NCBI GenBank assembly: GCA_000433315.1
Contig: FR893371.1
Location: forward strand, 1-12,068
Origin: Firmicutes bacterium CAG:345
GTDB taxonomy: Bacteria > Bacillota_I > Bacilli_A > RFN20 > CAG-288
Direction: 5' to 3'
Length of the DNA: 12,068 bases
The notes beneath the pieces were generated by a model. The model saw nothing but the letters and a program-made list of their open reading frames with translations. It did not search any database and was not told the DNA's origin. This document shows, piece after piece, positions 1 to 7,243 of the stretch; the stretch's first letter is position 1; every line of letters begins with the position of its first letter. The position numbers were made by a program, and so were the translations under genes.

Positions 1-1
1 T

Positions 2-670
2 ATAAATATGGTTGATCCTACAGGACATTTTGCTATAACAATTGGTTTATTAATGGCAATTGGATTTGGAGTTGGGGCTATAATTGGGGCTTGTGCTAGT
101 GTTATCGGGCAATTTTTAGCAAATGGCTGTAGTTGGGAAAACTTTAGTTGGGGACAACTGGCTTTAGATACAGTTTTGGGTGGATTTAGTGGATTATTAT
201 CTATGTCAACTTTAGGATTAGTTGCAATGGTTGCTGCGAATGCTGGTTTAGGATTTGTTGGAGCTGTAGGTGGACATTTAATTAATGGAAGTGACTTTTT
301 AAAAGTCTCAACTTGGATAGATATTGGATTATCAACTGTCTTAGGTGCTTTGGTTGGATTAATTGGTGGATCAGGGGCTTTAAATGCGAGGCATTTAAAT
401 AGAGCAAAACAAACTGCTGGATTTATTAGAGCAGCTAGCTTATATGATAATGTTTTAACAAAAGTTGTAACAGGAGGATATAGAACTGCTGGTATTGCAT
501 CAAATGCTTTAAGATTATCAGGTCAAAATTTAGTTAAACAATGGAATAAAATGATTATTAGTCAAGCAGGTAAAACATTAACAAAAGCATTAGTTTTTGG
601 AGGTACTGCGTTATTATTTGGAACAGCAGGTAAAGGATTGTTATATGATTGGTATAATGATTGTTTTTAG
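2..670 (+). CDS. RHS/polymorphic toxin protein, C-terminal fragment (5' end outside window)
   Basis: The frame is open to the left edge and reads I-N-M-V-D-P-T-G-H at once. This is the end of the RHS repeat-associated core (usually NNP-x-N-x-VDPTGH), so the ATG at 8 is internal, not a start. After the core come about 210 residues of variable tip. First are glycine- and alanine-rich hydrophobic stretches (about residues 8-40, 50-100 and 105-125 counted from that Met), including the pattern NFSWGQLALDTVLGG, which I recognise from Bacillota RHS tips. A more polar end (about 130-220) contains GGYRTAGIASNALRLSG and stops at YNDCF. RHS proteins form a shell that encloses and delivers a C-terminal toxin. 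I recognise no catalytic motif; the hydrophobic character would suit translocation or a membrane target, which is inference. The stop overlaps the SD of the next gene, suggesting coupled expression. Confidence 0.85.
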   Translation: MNMVDPTGHFAITIGLLMAIGFGVGAIIGACASVIGQFLANGCSWENFSWGQLALDTVLGGFSGLLSMSTLGLVAMVAANAGLGFVGAVGGHLINGSDFLKVSTWIDIGLSTVLGALVGLIGGSGALNARHLNRAKQTAGFIRAASLYDNVLTKVVTGGYRTAGIASNALRLSGQNLVKQWNKMIISQAGKTLTKALVFGGTALLFGTAGKGLLYDWYNDCF

Positions 671-675
671 GAGGG
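669..675 (+). promoter_or_regulatory. Shine-Dalgarno AGGAGGG overlapping the upstream stop codon
   Basis: AGGAGGG shares its first two bases with the TAG stop of the RHS fragment and lies 6 nt before the ATG at 682. It fixes that start and implies that ribosomes finishing the toxin can reinitiate on the downstream gene, as expected for toxin-immunity pairs. Confidence 0.8.
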
Positions 676-681
676 TAATCT

Positions 682-1164
682 ATGTTAGATAAAATTTTGA
701 TAATATTAATTTTTTTAATAATAGTATTATTTTTTTTAAAAGTAAAGGCTTGGAAGAAAAGATATTTTGTAAAAGAAATATATATTAGCGAAGGAGCGTC
801 AATTGTATTTTTTGTTATTACAATTGTATATACGATTGGAATATTAATTATATATTGCATATCAACAAAAGAATCACCATATAGTTGGTTGTGTTTAACT
901 ATTGTTTTAATATCTGATTTAATAACGTTAATTGTATTTAGTATTCTTGCTACTACTTGTATTTTTTTAAAAGATAATATATTAATTAAAAAAAATATTA
1001 TTTATTCTAAACAAATTTTACTTAATAAAGAAACAAAAATAATTGAAAAATTTGATAAAACAGTTATTAAATATAGAAAAAAAACTATTGCAATTAATTA
1101 TAGATATCTAACTGGAAATATAAATAATTTAATGAATAATGTTAAAACAATAATTAATGAATAA
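682..1164 (+). CDS. Small membrane protein, candidate immunity protein of the upstream RHS tip
   Basis: This is a 160-residue protein that I cannot assign to a family. It has three hydrophobic helices: about residues 3-20, 37-60 and 70-96. A lysine-rich polar C-terminal domain of about 60 residues follows (97-160), in short alternating beta-like segments such as NILIKKNIIYSKQILL and TVIKYRKKTIAINY. The layout resembles membrane-anchored proteins with a small PH-like domain, but that is only an impression. The start is supported by a near-consensus SD with 6-nt spacing. The position directly after the variable tip of an RHS protein, with the SD in its stop codon, is the classic place for an immunity gene. 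If so, the paired toxin probably acts at or passes through the membrane. Immunity function is inferred from context only. Confidence 0.7.
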   Translation: MLDKILIILIFLIIVLFFLKVKAWKKRYFVKEIYISEGASIVFFVITIVYTIGILIIYCISTKESPYSWLCLTIVLISDLITLIVFSILATTCIFLKDNILIKKNIIYSKQILLNKETKIIEKFDKTVIKYRKKTIAINYRYLTGNINNLMNNVKTIINE

Positions 1165-1399
1165 ATGGTTTTTACAAAATTTATTTGTTTTAAAAAAATG
1201 TATATTACATTTTTAAAATATAGTACACATTTATTATGTACCAGGTATAGCTTTAATCTTAGTTATGAAAGTCCAATCAAAGATGTTTCTATAATTGACA
1301 ATAAAACTTAAGCTGTTAAGAGTAATCCTATAGATAAAGGAAGATCTATAGCAATGTATTTGAATTTATAAATAAAAATTTGATGAAACTAAATGACAA
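1165..1399. other. Degraded spacer between the two RHS modules
   Basis: These 235 bp of AT-rich sequence hold no credible gene. One + frame reads in a coding-like way from about 1226 (CTRYSFNLSYESPIKDVSI, then KSNPIDKGRSIAMYLNL), but it is cut by a TAA near 1308 and others later. I recognise no family. It may be the remains of an earlier tip or immunity gene. I see no convincing promoter for the next module. Confidence 0.5.
1194..1214 (+). terminator. Possible AT-rich hairpin after the membrane-protein gene
   Basis: AAAAATGTA and TACATTTTT can pair across a TAT loop, about 30 nt after the stop at 1164. Each side ends in an A or T run, so it could work in either direction, but the stem has a single C-G pair and is therefore weak. 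Confidence 0.3.
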
Positions 1400-2173
1400 G
1401 TGGATAAAGGATATATCTATGATGAAGAGACAAGATTATATTATTTAAAAACAAGATATTATGATCCAAAAAGTATCAATGGATTAAATCTCTATGTCTA
1501 TTGTGGAAATGATCTTATAAATATTGTTGATCATGATAGATGTTTTCCTGTGTTAGCTATAATATTATGTGGTATAGCATTAGCAGGTATGGGATTAACA
1601 ATTGGTGGCGTTGCTAGTGATAATAATATCTTAACTGCTGTTGGTTTAGGAATGGTTGGATTCACTGCATTAGTCAGTGGTTGTATTGCTATCGCTGGAG
1701 CTATTCTTACAAGTGTCATTGGTGGAATTACTGCAACTGCTGGATTAGGCTCATTAGGATTTATGAGTGCAGAAATTCAAGAAACAACAGGAAATGGCAA
1801 TTGGATTATAGATACAACTGGAATGAGTGATGGACTTTATAATACGTTATTATTATTATTATTATCTATGGCTGTAATTGCAACTTTGGGAACTGCTGCT
1901 TCCTCTGTATCAAGTGCGTTTAATATTAAATCTATTAATGGTTTTGGTAAATATGGAGATTATTATGGTATGCGTTTCCAAACATGAACAGGAAAAACAA
2001 GAGTTTTATCATTCCATACTCATGGTCATAAAGTGGCTAAAGGTATTAAAAGTATTGGAGAATGGCTTTGGCAACTTCAAAAGTGTAATACAAATAGCAA
2101 TAGAACATCGGAAACTATTGCAAAATGGATAAGGAGGAGCTTAAAAAGAATATAGAAGAAAAATAACTTATGA
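1400..2173 (+). pseudogene. Orphan RHS C-terminal toxin tip, interrupted by TGA and TAG
   Basis: An RHS core scrap (KGYIYDEETRLYYLKTRYYDPK, split here as GYIYDEE and RYYDPK) starts just after an in-frame TGA at 1394-1396. The first possible start is a GTG at 1400 without a good SD. RYYDPK runs directly into SINGLNLYVYC, so the usual intervening GRF-x-D segment is missing, and the canonical DP-x-GH has become DHDRC. The tip has hydrophobic glycine-rich stretches (about residues 50-120), then a polar part with GFGKYGDYYGMRFQT. TGA at 1985-1987 stops the frame. The same frame continues as TGKTRVLSFHTHGHKVAKG, then GEWLWQLQ, and reaches TAG at 2153-2155 and TGA at 2171-2173. That last stop overlaps the next ATG as ATGA. 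The continuation looks coding, so I call one broken gene. Toxin activity is unknown; the His-rich HTHGH motif is the best active-site candidate. Confidence 0.75.
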
Positions 2174-2532
2174 ATGAAAATTTACTTAAATTATTATCAT
2201 TATACTGCAATAATGAAATAGAAAATTTAAAAATTAGCGAATTATATATTAAGTTACAAAACTTAGTTGTTGAGTTAAATTATAATCTTACTTGTGAATG
2301 GGGAAAAGAATTTGCTAATAAAAAATCAGGAAACTTATATTTAAGCATAACAATATTAAACGATAAAAATGAAATTGTTGAAGTATTTGATGAAGGTTTT
2401 TTAACAATATCTACATTATTAGTTTGTGTGGATAAAAAGAATAGATATAAATTTTTTTCTTGAAGAGATGAGGAATTTATTGAAGATTTAAATTGGCTTA
2501 TTAAAGAATTAGAAAATATAAAAAATGAATAA
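2170..2532 (+). pseudogene. Candidate immunity gene of the orphan tip, split by TGA
   Basis: The ATG overlaps the terminal TGA of the ancestral toxin frame as ATGA, a typical translational coupling. The frame gives 97 residues (MNENLLKLLSLYCNNEIENL onward) and stops at TGA 2461-2463 after NRYKFFS. Beyond the TGA the same frame continues as RDEEFIEDLNWLIKELENI to a TAA at 2530-2532, an amphipathic helix of normal composition. The intact protein would have been about 120 residues. It is small, acidic and soluble, with alternating strand-like and helical segments, as in many RHS/WXG immunity proteins. I cannot name the family. A 97-residue truncated product could still be made, so loss of function is likely but not certain. 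Confidence 0.6.
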
Positions 2533-2560
2533 GTATTGTACTTATATTCTTATATCTTAT

Positions 2561-2584
2561 AAAAAAAGATAGCTTTCGCTATCT
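2561..2584 (-). terminator. Rho-independent terminator of the degV-HAD operon
   Basis: On the minus strand AGATAGC and GCTATCT form a 7-bp stem closed by a GAAA tetraloop, followed directly by a run of seven T. The HAD stop codon (TAG, 2579-2581) lies inside the first arm. The partner plus-strand orientation lacks a U tract, so this acts leftward. Confidence 0.85.
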
Positions 2585-3283
2585 AATTTCATTTAAATAA
2601 TTTAATAAGTCGAAGAATGTTCCATGTGGAATAGTTGAAATATCGATGTTTGTTTTATTGATTATATTTCTTGTTATTAGAAAAAATGGAATGTTGATTT
2701 TTGTGGCACTATAATCTTCATTGCAATCGTTTCCAACCATTAAACATTCTTCTGGTTTTAGGCCTAATTTCTCAATTATTTCTTGGAAATATAGTGGATT
2801 AGGTTTACAAAATCTTGAATTTTCATATGTGGAAATATATTCAAAATCTTCATTATTTAAACCGGTCCAGGAAAGCCGGTTGTAGGTGCAAACGCGAGGA
2901 AAGACAGGATTTGTCGCTAGAATTGTTCTTAATCCCATATTTTTAATTTCTTTTATAGCAAATTTTGCCTCGGGATCATAACTACAAGATTTTTTGACTT
3001 CATTGAATTCATTTTCATAGAAGCTATCGAAAAGCTTTTTTTCATTGTCGAGATCTTTATAATCTTTTTTGAATAAATCCCAAAAAACTTCTTCGTTAGT
3101 TTTTTTTCCATCGTTTTCTATCATTGCTTTGGTACCTTCCCAAAGATTTTTCGTTAATTTTTTTCCATCGTAACCAAGTGGAACAAATTTTTTTAATATT
3201 TCAGTAAAATAGGCATTGACAAAAGTATCTTGATCCATCGGGAGCAAAGTCCCATCTAAATCGAATAATATAGCTTTCAACAT
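2579..3283 (-). CDS. HAD-superfamily hydrolase (phosphatase)
   Basis: This 234-residue protein has all four HAD motifs. Motif I is DLDGT with nucleophile D8 and general acid/base D10. Motif II is T124 in ILATNP. Motif III is K160 in CKPNP, and motif IV is GNDCNED with D186 and D190 as likely Mg ligands. The insert between motifs I and II (about residues 15-100) is helical, as expected for a C1-type cap that covers the active site. The family hydrolyses phosphate esters through an aspartyl-phosphate; the substrate cannot be told from sequence. It begins 8 bp after the DegV stop with only a weak SD (AAGG), so it is probably translated from the degV transcript. This pairing suggests, but does not prove, a role in lipid or phospho-metabolite turnover. 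Length is normal and nothing is disrupted. Confidence 0.92.
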   Translation of the reverse strand: MLKAILFDLDGTLLPMDQDTFVNAYFTEILKKFVPLGYDGKKLTKNLWEGTKAMIENDGKKTNEEVFWDLFKKDYKDLDNEKKLFDSFYENEFNEVKKSCSYDPEAKFAIKEIKNMGLRTILATNPVFPRVCTYNRLSWTGLNNEDFEYISTYENSRFCKPNPLYFQEIIEKLGLKPEECLMVGNDCNEDYSATKINIPFFLITRNIINKTNIDISTIPHGTFFDLLNYLNEIR

Positions 3284-3291
3284 AATAAACC

Positions 3292-4167
3292 TTAATTCAG
3301 ATGTTCGTTAACAGCTAAGCAACATCCGATGCTATTAGGACCAGTGTGGCAAGAAACGCTTAATGACAAAGGGTCACAGAAATGGAATACTAATTTAGGA
3401 AAACGATTAAGAACTTGTTCTTTTAAAATATCTGAGTAACCTTTATTTTTAGAATAGGCAATGGAAAAAACTAATTGTCCTTTTTCGTAATAATCTTTAT
3501 ATTCTCCATTTATATATTCATCAAAAGCTTCGAAAATTTTACCTAGGGCTTGTTTTTCAGAACGGCATTTAGCATAGGTATCAAATTTGTCTCCAGTTGT
3601 AACAAGCAAAGGTCTGATTTTTAAAATGTCACCGATAAGAGCGACAGCGGGAGTGACACGTCCACCTTGTTTTAAATATTTAAGTTTTTCAACTAAAAGG
3701 AAAATTATAGAATGGAAGGCACTATCGGTAAGATATTTTTCAATTTCGTCGATATTTTTTCCTTCTTTAACCATTTGCAAAGCTTCGAGTACACTTTCTT
3801 TTTGAGAAATGGAAATGCGATGATTATCGATAACACGAACGCGACCATTGAAATCTTGGGCGAGCATTTTGCTAGAAGCGCAAGAAGCAGATAAACCGCT
3901 GCTCATAGGAATATATAAAATATAATCATAATTTTTTAAATGGTTTGTCCACATTTCTTCAAGGCATCCGAGCGAAGGTTGAGATGTGTTTATTTTAGTG
4001 TTATCTTCAAGATGTTTATAAAAATCTTCTTGGCTTAAAGAAATATCTTCAAAGTATTCTTGGTCATTTATCATAAATGGCATTGGAACAATTTCAATAC
4101 CATATTTTTCTTTTTCTTTTTGGGTAATACCGGAGTTCGAATCAGTCATTACTAGAATTTTTTCCAT
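3292..4167 (-). CDS. DegV family protein (FakB-type fatty-acid-binding protein)
   Basis: The 291 residues match the DegV family along their whole length. TDSNSG near the start (8-13) forms the first beta-strand loop. TSQPS (61-65) and SSGLSAS (89-95) are ligand-contact loops, GGRVTPA lies in the middle, and CHTGPNSIG lies near the C-terminus (273-281). Characterised members (FakB) hold a fatty acid so that the kinase FakA can phosphorylate it for phospholipid synthesis; the loops above bind the carboxylate. No fakA is in the window, and genomes often carry several fakB paralogues, so the chain-length preference is unknown. The ATG has SD ATAGGAGT at about 5 nt. It heads a two-gene operon with the HAD gene and is divergent from a TetR regulator that may control it. 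Confidence 0.93.
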   Translation of the reverse strand: MEKILVMTDSNSGITQKEKEKYGIEIVPMPFMINDQEYFEDISLSQEDFYKHLEDNTKINTSQPSLGCLEEMWTNHLKNYDYILYIPMSSGLSASCASSKMLAQDFNGRVRVIDNHRISISQKESVLEALQMVKEGKNIDEIEKYLTDSAFHSIIFLLVEKLKYLKQGGRVTPAVALIGDILKIRPLLVTTGDKFDTYAKCRSEKQALGKIFEAFDEYINGEYKDYYEKGQLVFSIAYSKNKGYSDILKEQVLNRFPKLVFHFCDPLSLSVSCHTGPNSIGCCLAVNEHLN

Positions 4168-4202
4168 ATTTTACTCCTATTGTGATAATATATTTACGTT
4201 GT

Positions 4203-4214
4203 TTACAAATGTAA
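4203..4214. promoter_or_regulatory. 12-bp perfect palindrome, candidate TetR operator in the divergent promoter region
   Basis: TTACAAATGTAA is self-complementary and sits in the 125-bp gap between degV (leftward) and the tetR-family gene (rightward). A possible rightward promoter overlaps it (TTGTTT, 17 bp, TAAATA), so a bound regulator could block initiation. TetR-family proteins usually bind such dyads next to their own gene. Promoter boxes here are weak, and the dyad is AT-rich enough that chance cannot be excluded. Confidence 0.45.
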
Positions 4215-4292
4215 GCAAGCATAAATATAGCATAATTTTATTTTTAAGAAAAGATAAAATTCTACTTTTTAGACATAAAAGGATGTTTTGTA

Positions 4293-4841
4293 ATGAACGT
4301 AAAAAACACTGAAGGACTTATTAAACATGCAAGAGATTTATCGAATTTAACAGTGAGTTCTATAAAAGGGGCGATGCTCATCCTGCTTAATTCGATGAAT
4401 TATGACAAAATAAAGATTACAACAATATGTGAAAAAGCTGGGGTTTCTCGTATGGCTTTTTATAATAATTTTAAGTCGATAGATGATTTGATAACTTCTT
4501 TAATCTGTGATTTGAATGATGAGATGACAGAGAAAATAGGTAGTCCTTTTCGCAAAACGACAACAGTTTTGTGGTATGAAAATGTTTTGAAGATAATTCA
4601 GGGCCATGAGGATTTATTGAAGGCGTTGCTCGGCGCGGATTTGTTTGAAAAATATTTAGTGTTGATCAATTCATTTGCTTTACATCGGCAGAATGAATTT
4701 ACAGAAGAAGAAAAATTTATGAGGCTAGCATGGGCTGGAGCTTTTATTAATATTGTTAGAAATTGGGTAGAAAATGATTTTTCTACTCCGATATCAGAAC
4801 TAGCTTTATATATGTCGAAGACATTAATTGTTAAAATCTAA
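4293..4841 (+). CDS. TetR/AcrR-family transcriptional regulator
   Basis: This is a 182-residue protein with the N-terminal TetR DNA-binding fold. A helix at about 20-38 precedes the helix-turn-helix at 42-61 (ITTICEKAGVSRMAFYNNF), where the R-x-x-FY-x-x-F signature of the recognition helix is clear, followed by KSIDDLI. Residues 70-182 form the helical ligand-binding and dimerisation domain. Their pattern (FMRLAWAGAFINIVRNWV) resembles the TetR C-terminal type found in DhaS-like Bacillota regulators. The inducer is unknown. SD AAAAGGA stands 9 nt before the ATG. The gene is divergent from degV-HAD, with a palindrome between them, so those genes and itself are the likely targets (inference). 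The next gene, addB, is 62 bp downstream and could receive read-through, as no terminator is visible. Confidence 0.92.
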   Translation: MNVKNTEGLIKHARDLSNLTVSSIKGAMLILLNSMNYDKIKITTICEKAGVSRMAFYNNFKSIDDLITSLICDLNDEMTEKIGSPFRKTTTVLWYENVLKIIQGHEDLLKALLGADLFEKYLVLINSFALHRQNEFTEEEKFMRLAWAGAFINIVRNWVENDFSTPISELALYMSKTLIVKI

Positions 4842-4903
4842 TAACTTTAAAATTTAACTTTTGGTAGTATTTATGATACAAATAAATATGAGGATTTAAT
4901 TTT

Positions 4904-7243
4904 ATGATAAAAAAGGATGATAATTGCTATATTGTTGATGATGAAGAGTATTTTTCTTTTTTAAAGAAAAGAAAAACATTGACAAAAGTTATTAAAAAAA
5001 GTGAAGTAAAGAATATTCTTTTTGGCGAAGTGGATTATAAAGCCTATATTTCTGTTGCAAAAAAATACAATATTTCATATGATCTTGCAAAAATTTATGT
5101 TGATAATGCTTTGTTTTTAAAAGAAAATATCGACTTAGTTAGTGCTCCTAATTCCGTGAAAATATTATGTGAAATAAAAGAATTTTTAACTTCTCAAAAC
5201 ATGATATATTTTTCTTCTAGAATTAATATCTTAAAAAAAGGAATAGTTTTATATGGCAATCCTTGTGATTTTATCGATATTATCCCTGTTTTAAATGATA
5301 AAAAAATCCCATTTACTGAAGAGTATCGCCAAATGGAAGAAAAGGATATCGATGTTAAGTTTTATAGCGATAGACCAGTTGAAGTTGTTGATACTTTACA
5401 ATATTTTTTAAATACTTTAAAAGATGAAAAGGATTATCATAATATTGAAATTATCGCTCCTTTAAAATATCAAAAGCTTTTGAAAGAATGTTTTCATTAT
5501 ATCGGGGTACCTTTTATTGAAAATAAATCTTCTTTAAAAGAAACTGATATAGCTAATATCTATCTTTCTTATTTAAAAAAAGATGAAGAAATACCTGAAG
5601 AAGTAAAAAATTATGATGAAACTGATTCACCATATGTAAAAGAACAAAAAAATATATTGAATGAAATGATTTCAAATTTAAAAGTTATTTTTCCAAATGA
5701 AGAGGATAAAAAAATTAAATTGGAATATTTTATTTCACAATTAGAAAATACAAAATTATCTAATATTGAAGAAGGAATTGAAATAAAAAATGCACCATCT
5801 TTTACCGAAGGAAAAACGCTTTTTATATTAGGATTTTCTGAAAATATTATTCCTGCGGTTAAAGATAGTTCATATTTAAGCGATGAATTAAAAAAGAAAT
5901 ATTCTTATGACATAAAAACATATGAACAAAATGAAATTTCTGAAAAACATTTAAAAGAGAGAATATTTTTGGCTAAAGAAGTTTATTTATCTAATTATAT
6001 TGAAGATTTTGAAGATTTATCTAATGTAGAAGATAAGATAAAAAATGCTTTTCCACGAGATGAAAAATTTCATAATATCTTTGAAAGTGAATTAAAAAAA
6101 TATATTTCAAATAGCGCTAAAAATTGCTCACAGCAAAAATATTTTAATCTCAAAGAAAAAAGATTGAACAAAGAATTGGATAAATTTTTATATGCTAATT
6201 TTGAATTGAAAAAAAGACTTTTTGGCAATGAATCTAATATAGAAAGATATTTTAAAAATAAATTTGATAAAGAACTGGATCTTAAATCTATTGATTCTTT
6301 TGATAATTCTTATAAAAAAATTGCCAAGAAATGTCACTTAAAGGAGATATCATATTCCAAAATATCAACTTATTTTGAATGTCCTTTTAAATATTATTGT
6401 AAAAATATCTTAAAGATTGATAAAAATGAAGATCGACTTTCTACTGATTTTGGTACTATTGTCCACGAAGCCATAAGAAGATATTCTCTTAAAGAAATAA
6501 ATAGTATTGCTGATGGGTTGGTAATTGGTCCTGATAAGAATTATTCGTCCAAAGAATTATATTATCTTAATAAAATGATAGAAAACTTCAAAGAAAAAAT
6601 ACCTTCGTTAGAAGAATTTTTAAATAGTTTAGATAATTTCAAAATTAAGGTTGAAGATGAAAAAAAAGTACAGCTAAATCAAGATTTAAAATATGTAGCA
6701 AAATTTGACCTTGTCGCCTATGATGATGATAAATATGTTATTTTTGATTATAAAACTGGTCAAGATTCTTTTTCGTTGCCTTTAGTTGAAGAAAATTTCA
6801 ATATGCAATTGCCTTTATATTTATTATCTTGCAGTAAATTATATAAAGATAAAAAAGCGGTAGGAGCATATTTAGTTTTATTAGGAAAAGATAAATCTGC
6901 TGCTATTTCCTTCGATGGTGTTTCTGTTGGAGAAAATGAAGTTCAATTAGTTCTTGATGACTATTTTAAGAAACTCAGAAAACCAAAAGAATTTTCAAAC
7001 ATTATCGATAAAAATGATTATTCGGCCTGGCTTGAAAAAGTAGAAAATGAATTGATTGAAGCGGTAAAAAATATTGAAGATTATAACTTTGATATAAAGC
7101 CGAAAGTAGTGAAATTTAATACTACTGAAAAAGAAAATTCTTGTTCATATTGTTCTTTTGAAAATTGTTGTATGGTTAAAAGAGAGCAGAAGAAGTTTAT
7201 TATCAAGAGATTTAAAAAGGAAGAAAAACAAGATGAAGAATAA
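4904..7243 (+). CDS. addB: AddB/RexB-like subunit of the AddAB helicase-nuclease, short form
   Basis: This 779-residue protein should be the AddB partner of AddA in double-strand-break end resection. Residues 480-779 carry the RecB-type PD-(D/E)XK nuclease: SYSKISTYFECPF, GTIVHE (H521), KFDLVAY (D602) and FDYKTG (D615, K617). The four Fe-S cluster cysteines are C493, C747, C750 and C756 (C-x2-C-x5-C), as in Bacillus subtilis AddB. The part before holds a reduced helicase-like region, including GKTLFILGFSENIIPA. B. subtilis AddB has about 1,160 residues and an N-terminal Walker A; no Walker A is visible here and roughly 350 residues are missing. The ATG has SD GAGGA at 9 nt. There is no frameshift or upstream in-frame extension with AddB motifs, so the short form appears native. 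The gene overlaps addA by 11 nt. Confidence 0.88.
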   Translation: MIKKDDNCYIVDDEEYFSFLKKRKTLTKVIKKSEVKNILFGEVDYKAYISVAKKYNISYDLAKIYVDNALFLKENIDLVSAPNSVKILCEIKEFLTSQNMIYFSSRINILKKGIVLYGNPCDFIDIIPVLNDKKIPFTEEYRQMEEKDIDVKFYSDRPVEVVDTLQYFLNTLKDEKDYHNIEIIAPLKYQKLLKECFHYIGVPFIENKSSLKETDIANIYLSYLKKDEEIPEEVKNYDETDSPYVKEQKNILNEMISNLKVIFPNEEDKKIKLEYFISQLENTKLSNIEEGIEIKNAPSFTEGKTLFILGFSENIIPAVKDSSYLSDELKKKYSYDIKTYEQNEISEKHLKERIFLAKEVYLSNYIEDFEDLSNVEDKIKNAFPRDEKFHNIFESELKKYISNSAKNCSQQKYFNLKEKRLNKELDKFLYANFELKKRLFGNESNIERYFKNKFDKELDLKSIDSFDNSYKKIAKKCHLKEISYSKISTYFECPFKYYCKNILKIDKNEDRLSTDFGTIVHEAIRRYSLKEINSIADGLVIGPDKNYSSKELYYLNKMIENFKEKIPSLEEFLNSLDNFKIKVEDEKKVQLNQDLKYVAKFDLVAYDDDKYVIFDYKTGQDSFSLPLVEENFNMQLPLYLLSCSKLYKDKKAVGAYLVLLGKDKSAAISFDGVSVGENEVQLVLDDYFKKLRKPKEFSNIIDKNDYSAWLEKVENELIEAVKNIEDYNFDIKPKVVKFNTTEKENSCSYCSFENCCMVKREQKKFIIKRFKKEEKQDEE
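7217..7223 (+). promoter_or_regulatory. Ribosome-binding site of addA, inside addB
   Basis: AAGGAAG lies 9 nt before the ATG at 7233 and decides the start. Earlier in-frame Met codons (7158 onward) have no SD and would add a lysine/arginine-rich leader absent from the AddA family. Confidence 0.6.

Noticed and set aside
1226..1375. A coding-like stretch in the spacer (YSFNLSYESPIKDV...)
   Set aside because: Stops break it, no start or SD is evident, and I recognise no family, so it is mentioned only as possible remains.
1878..2132. An alternative-frame protein of 84 residues across the broken toxin tip
   Set aside because: It lies in another frame of the tip. The original frame continues past the TGA with recognisable composition and ends in an ATGA overlap, so this is a shadow.
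2125..2166. A 13-codon mini-ORF (MDKEELKKNIEEK) with AGGAGG inside it
   Set aside because: No SD stands upstream. The AGGAGG is 33 nt from the next ATG, too far to serve it, and the sequence is explained by the decayed toxin frame.
1985..2463. Genetic code 4 (TGA as Trp) as an explanation for the in-frame TGA codons
   Set aside because: Intact genes throughout use TGG for Trp. TGA ends addA exactly at the convergent boundary and ends the DUF2089-like gene in a standard ATGA overlap. A TAG also interrupts the toxin.
2529..2545. Hairpin ATAAGTA-TTG-TACTTAT after the second immunity gene as a rightward terminator
   Set aside because: The stem is AT-rich and no U run follows. It may be incidental next to the strong leftward terminator.
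7158..7232. A longer N-terminus for AddA
   Set aside because: The extension lies fully within addB, has no SD, and adds a basic leader unlike the family. The ATG at 7233 has a well-spaced SD.
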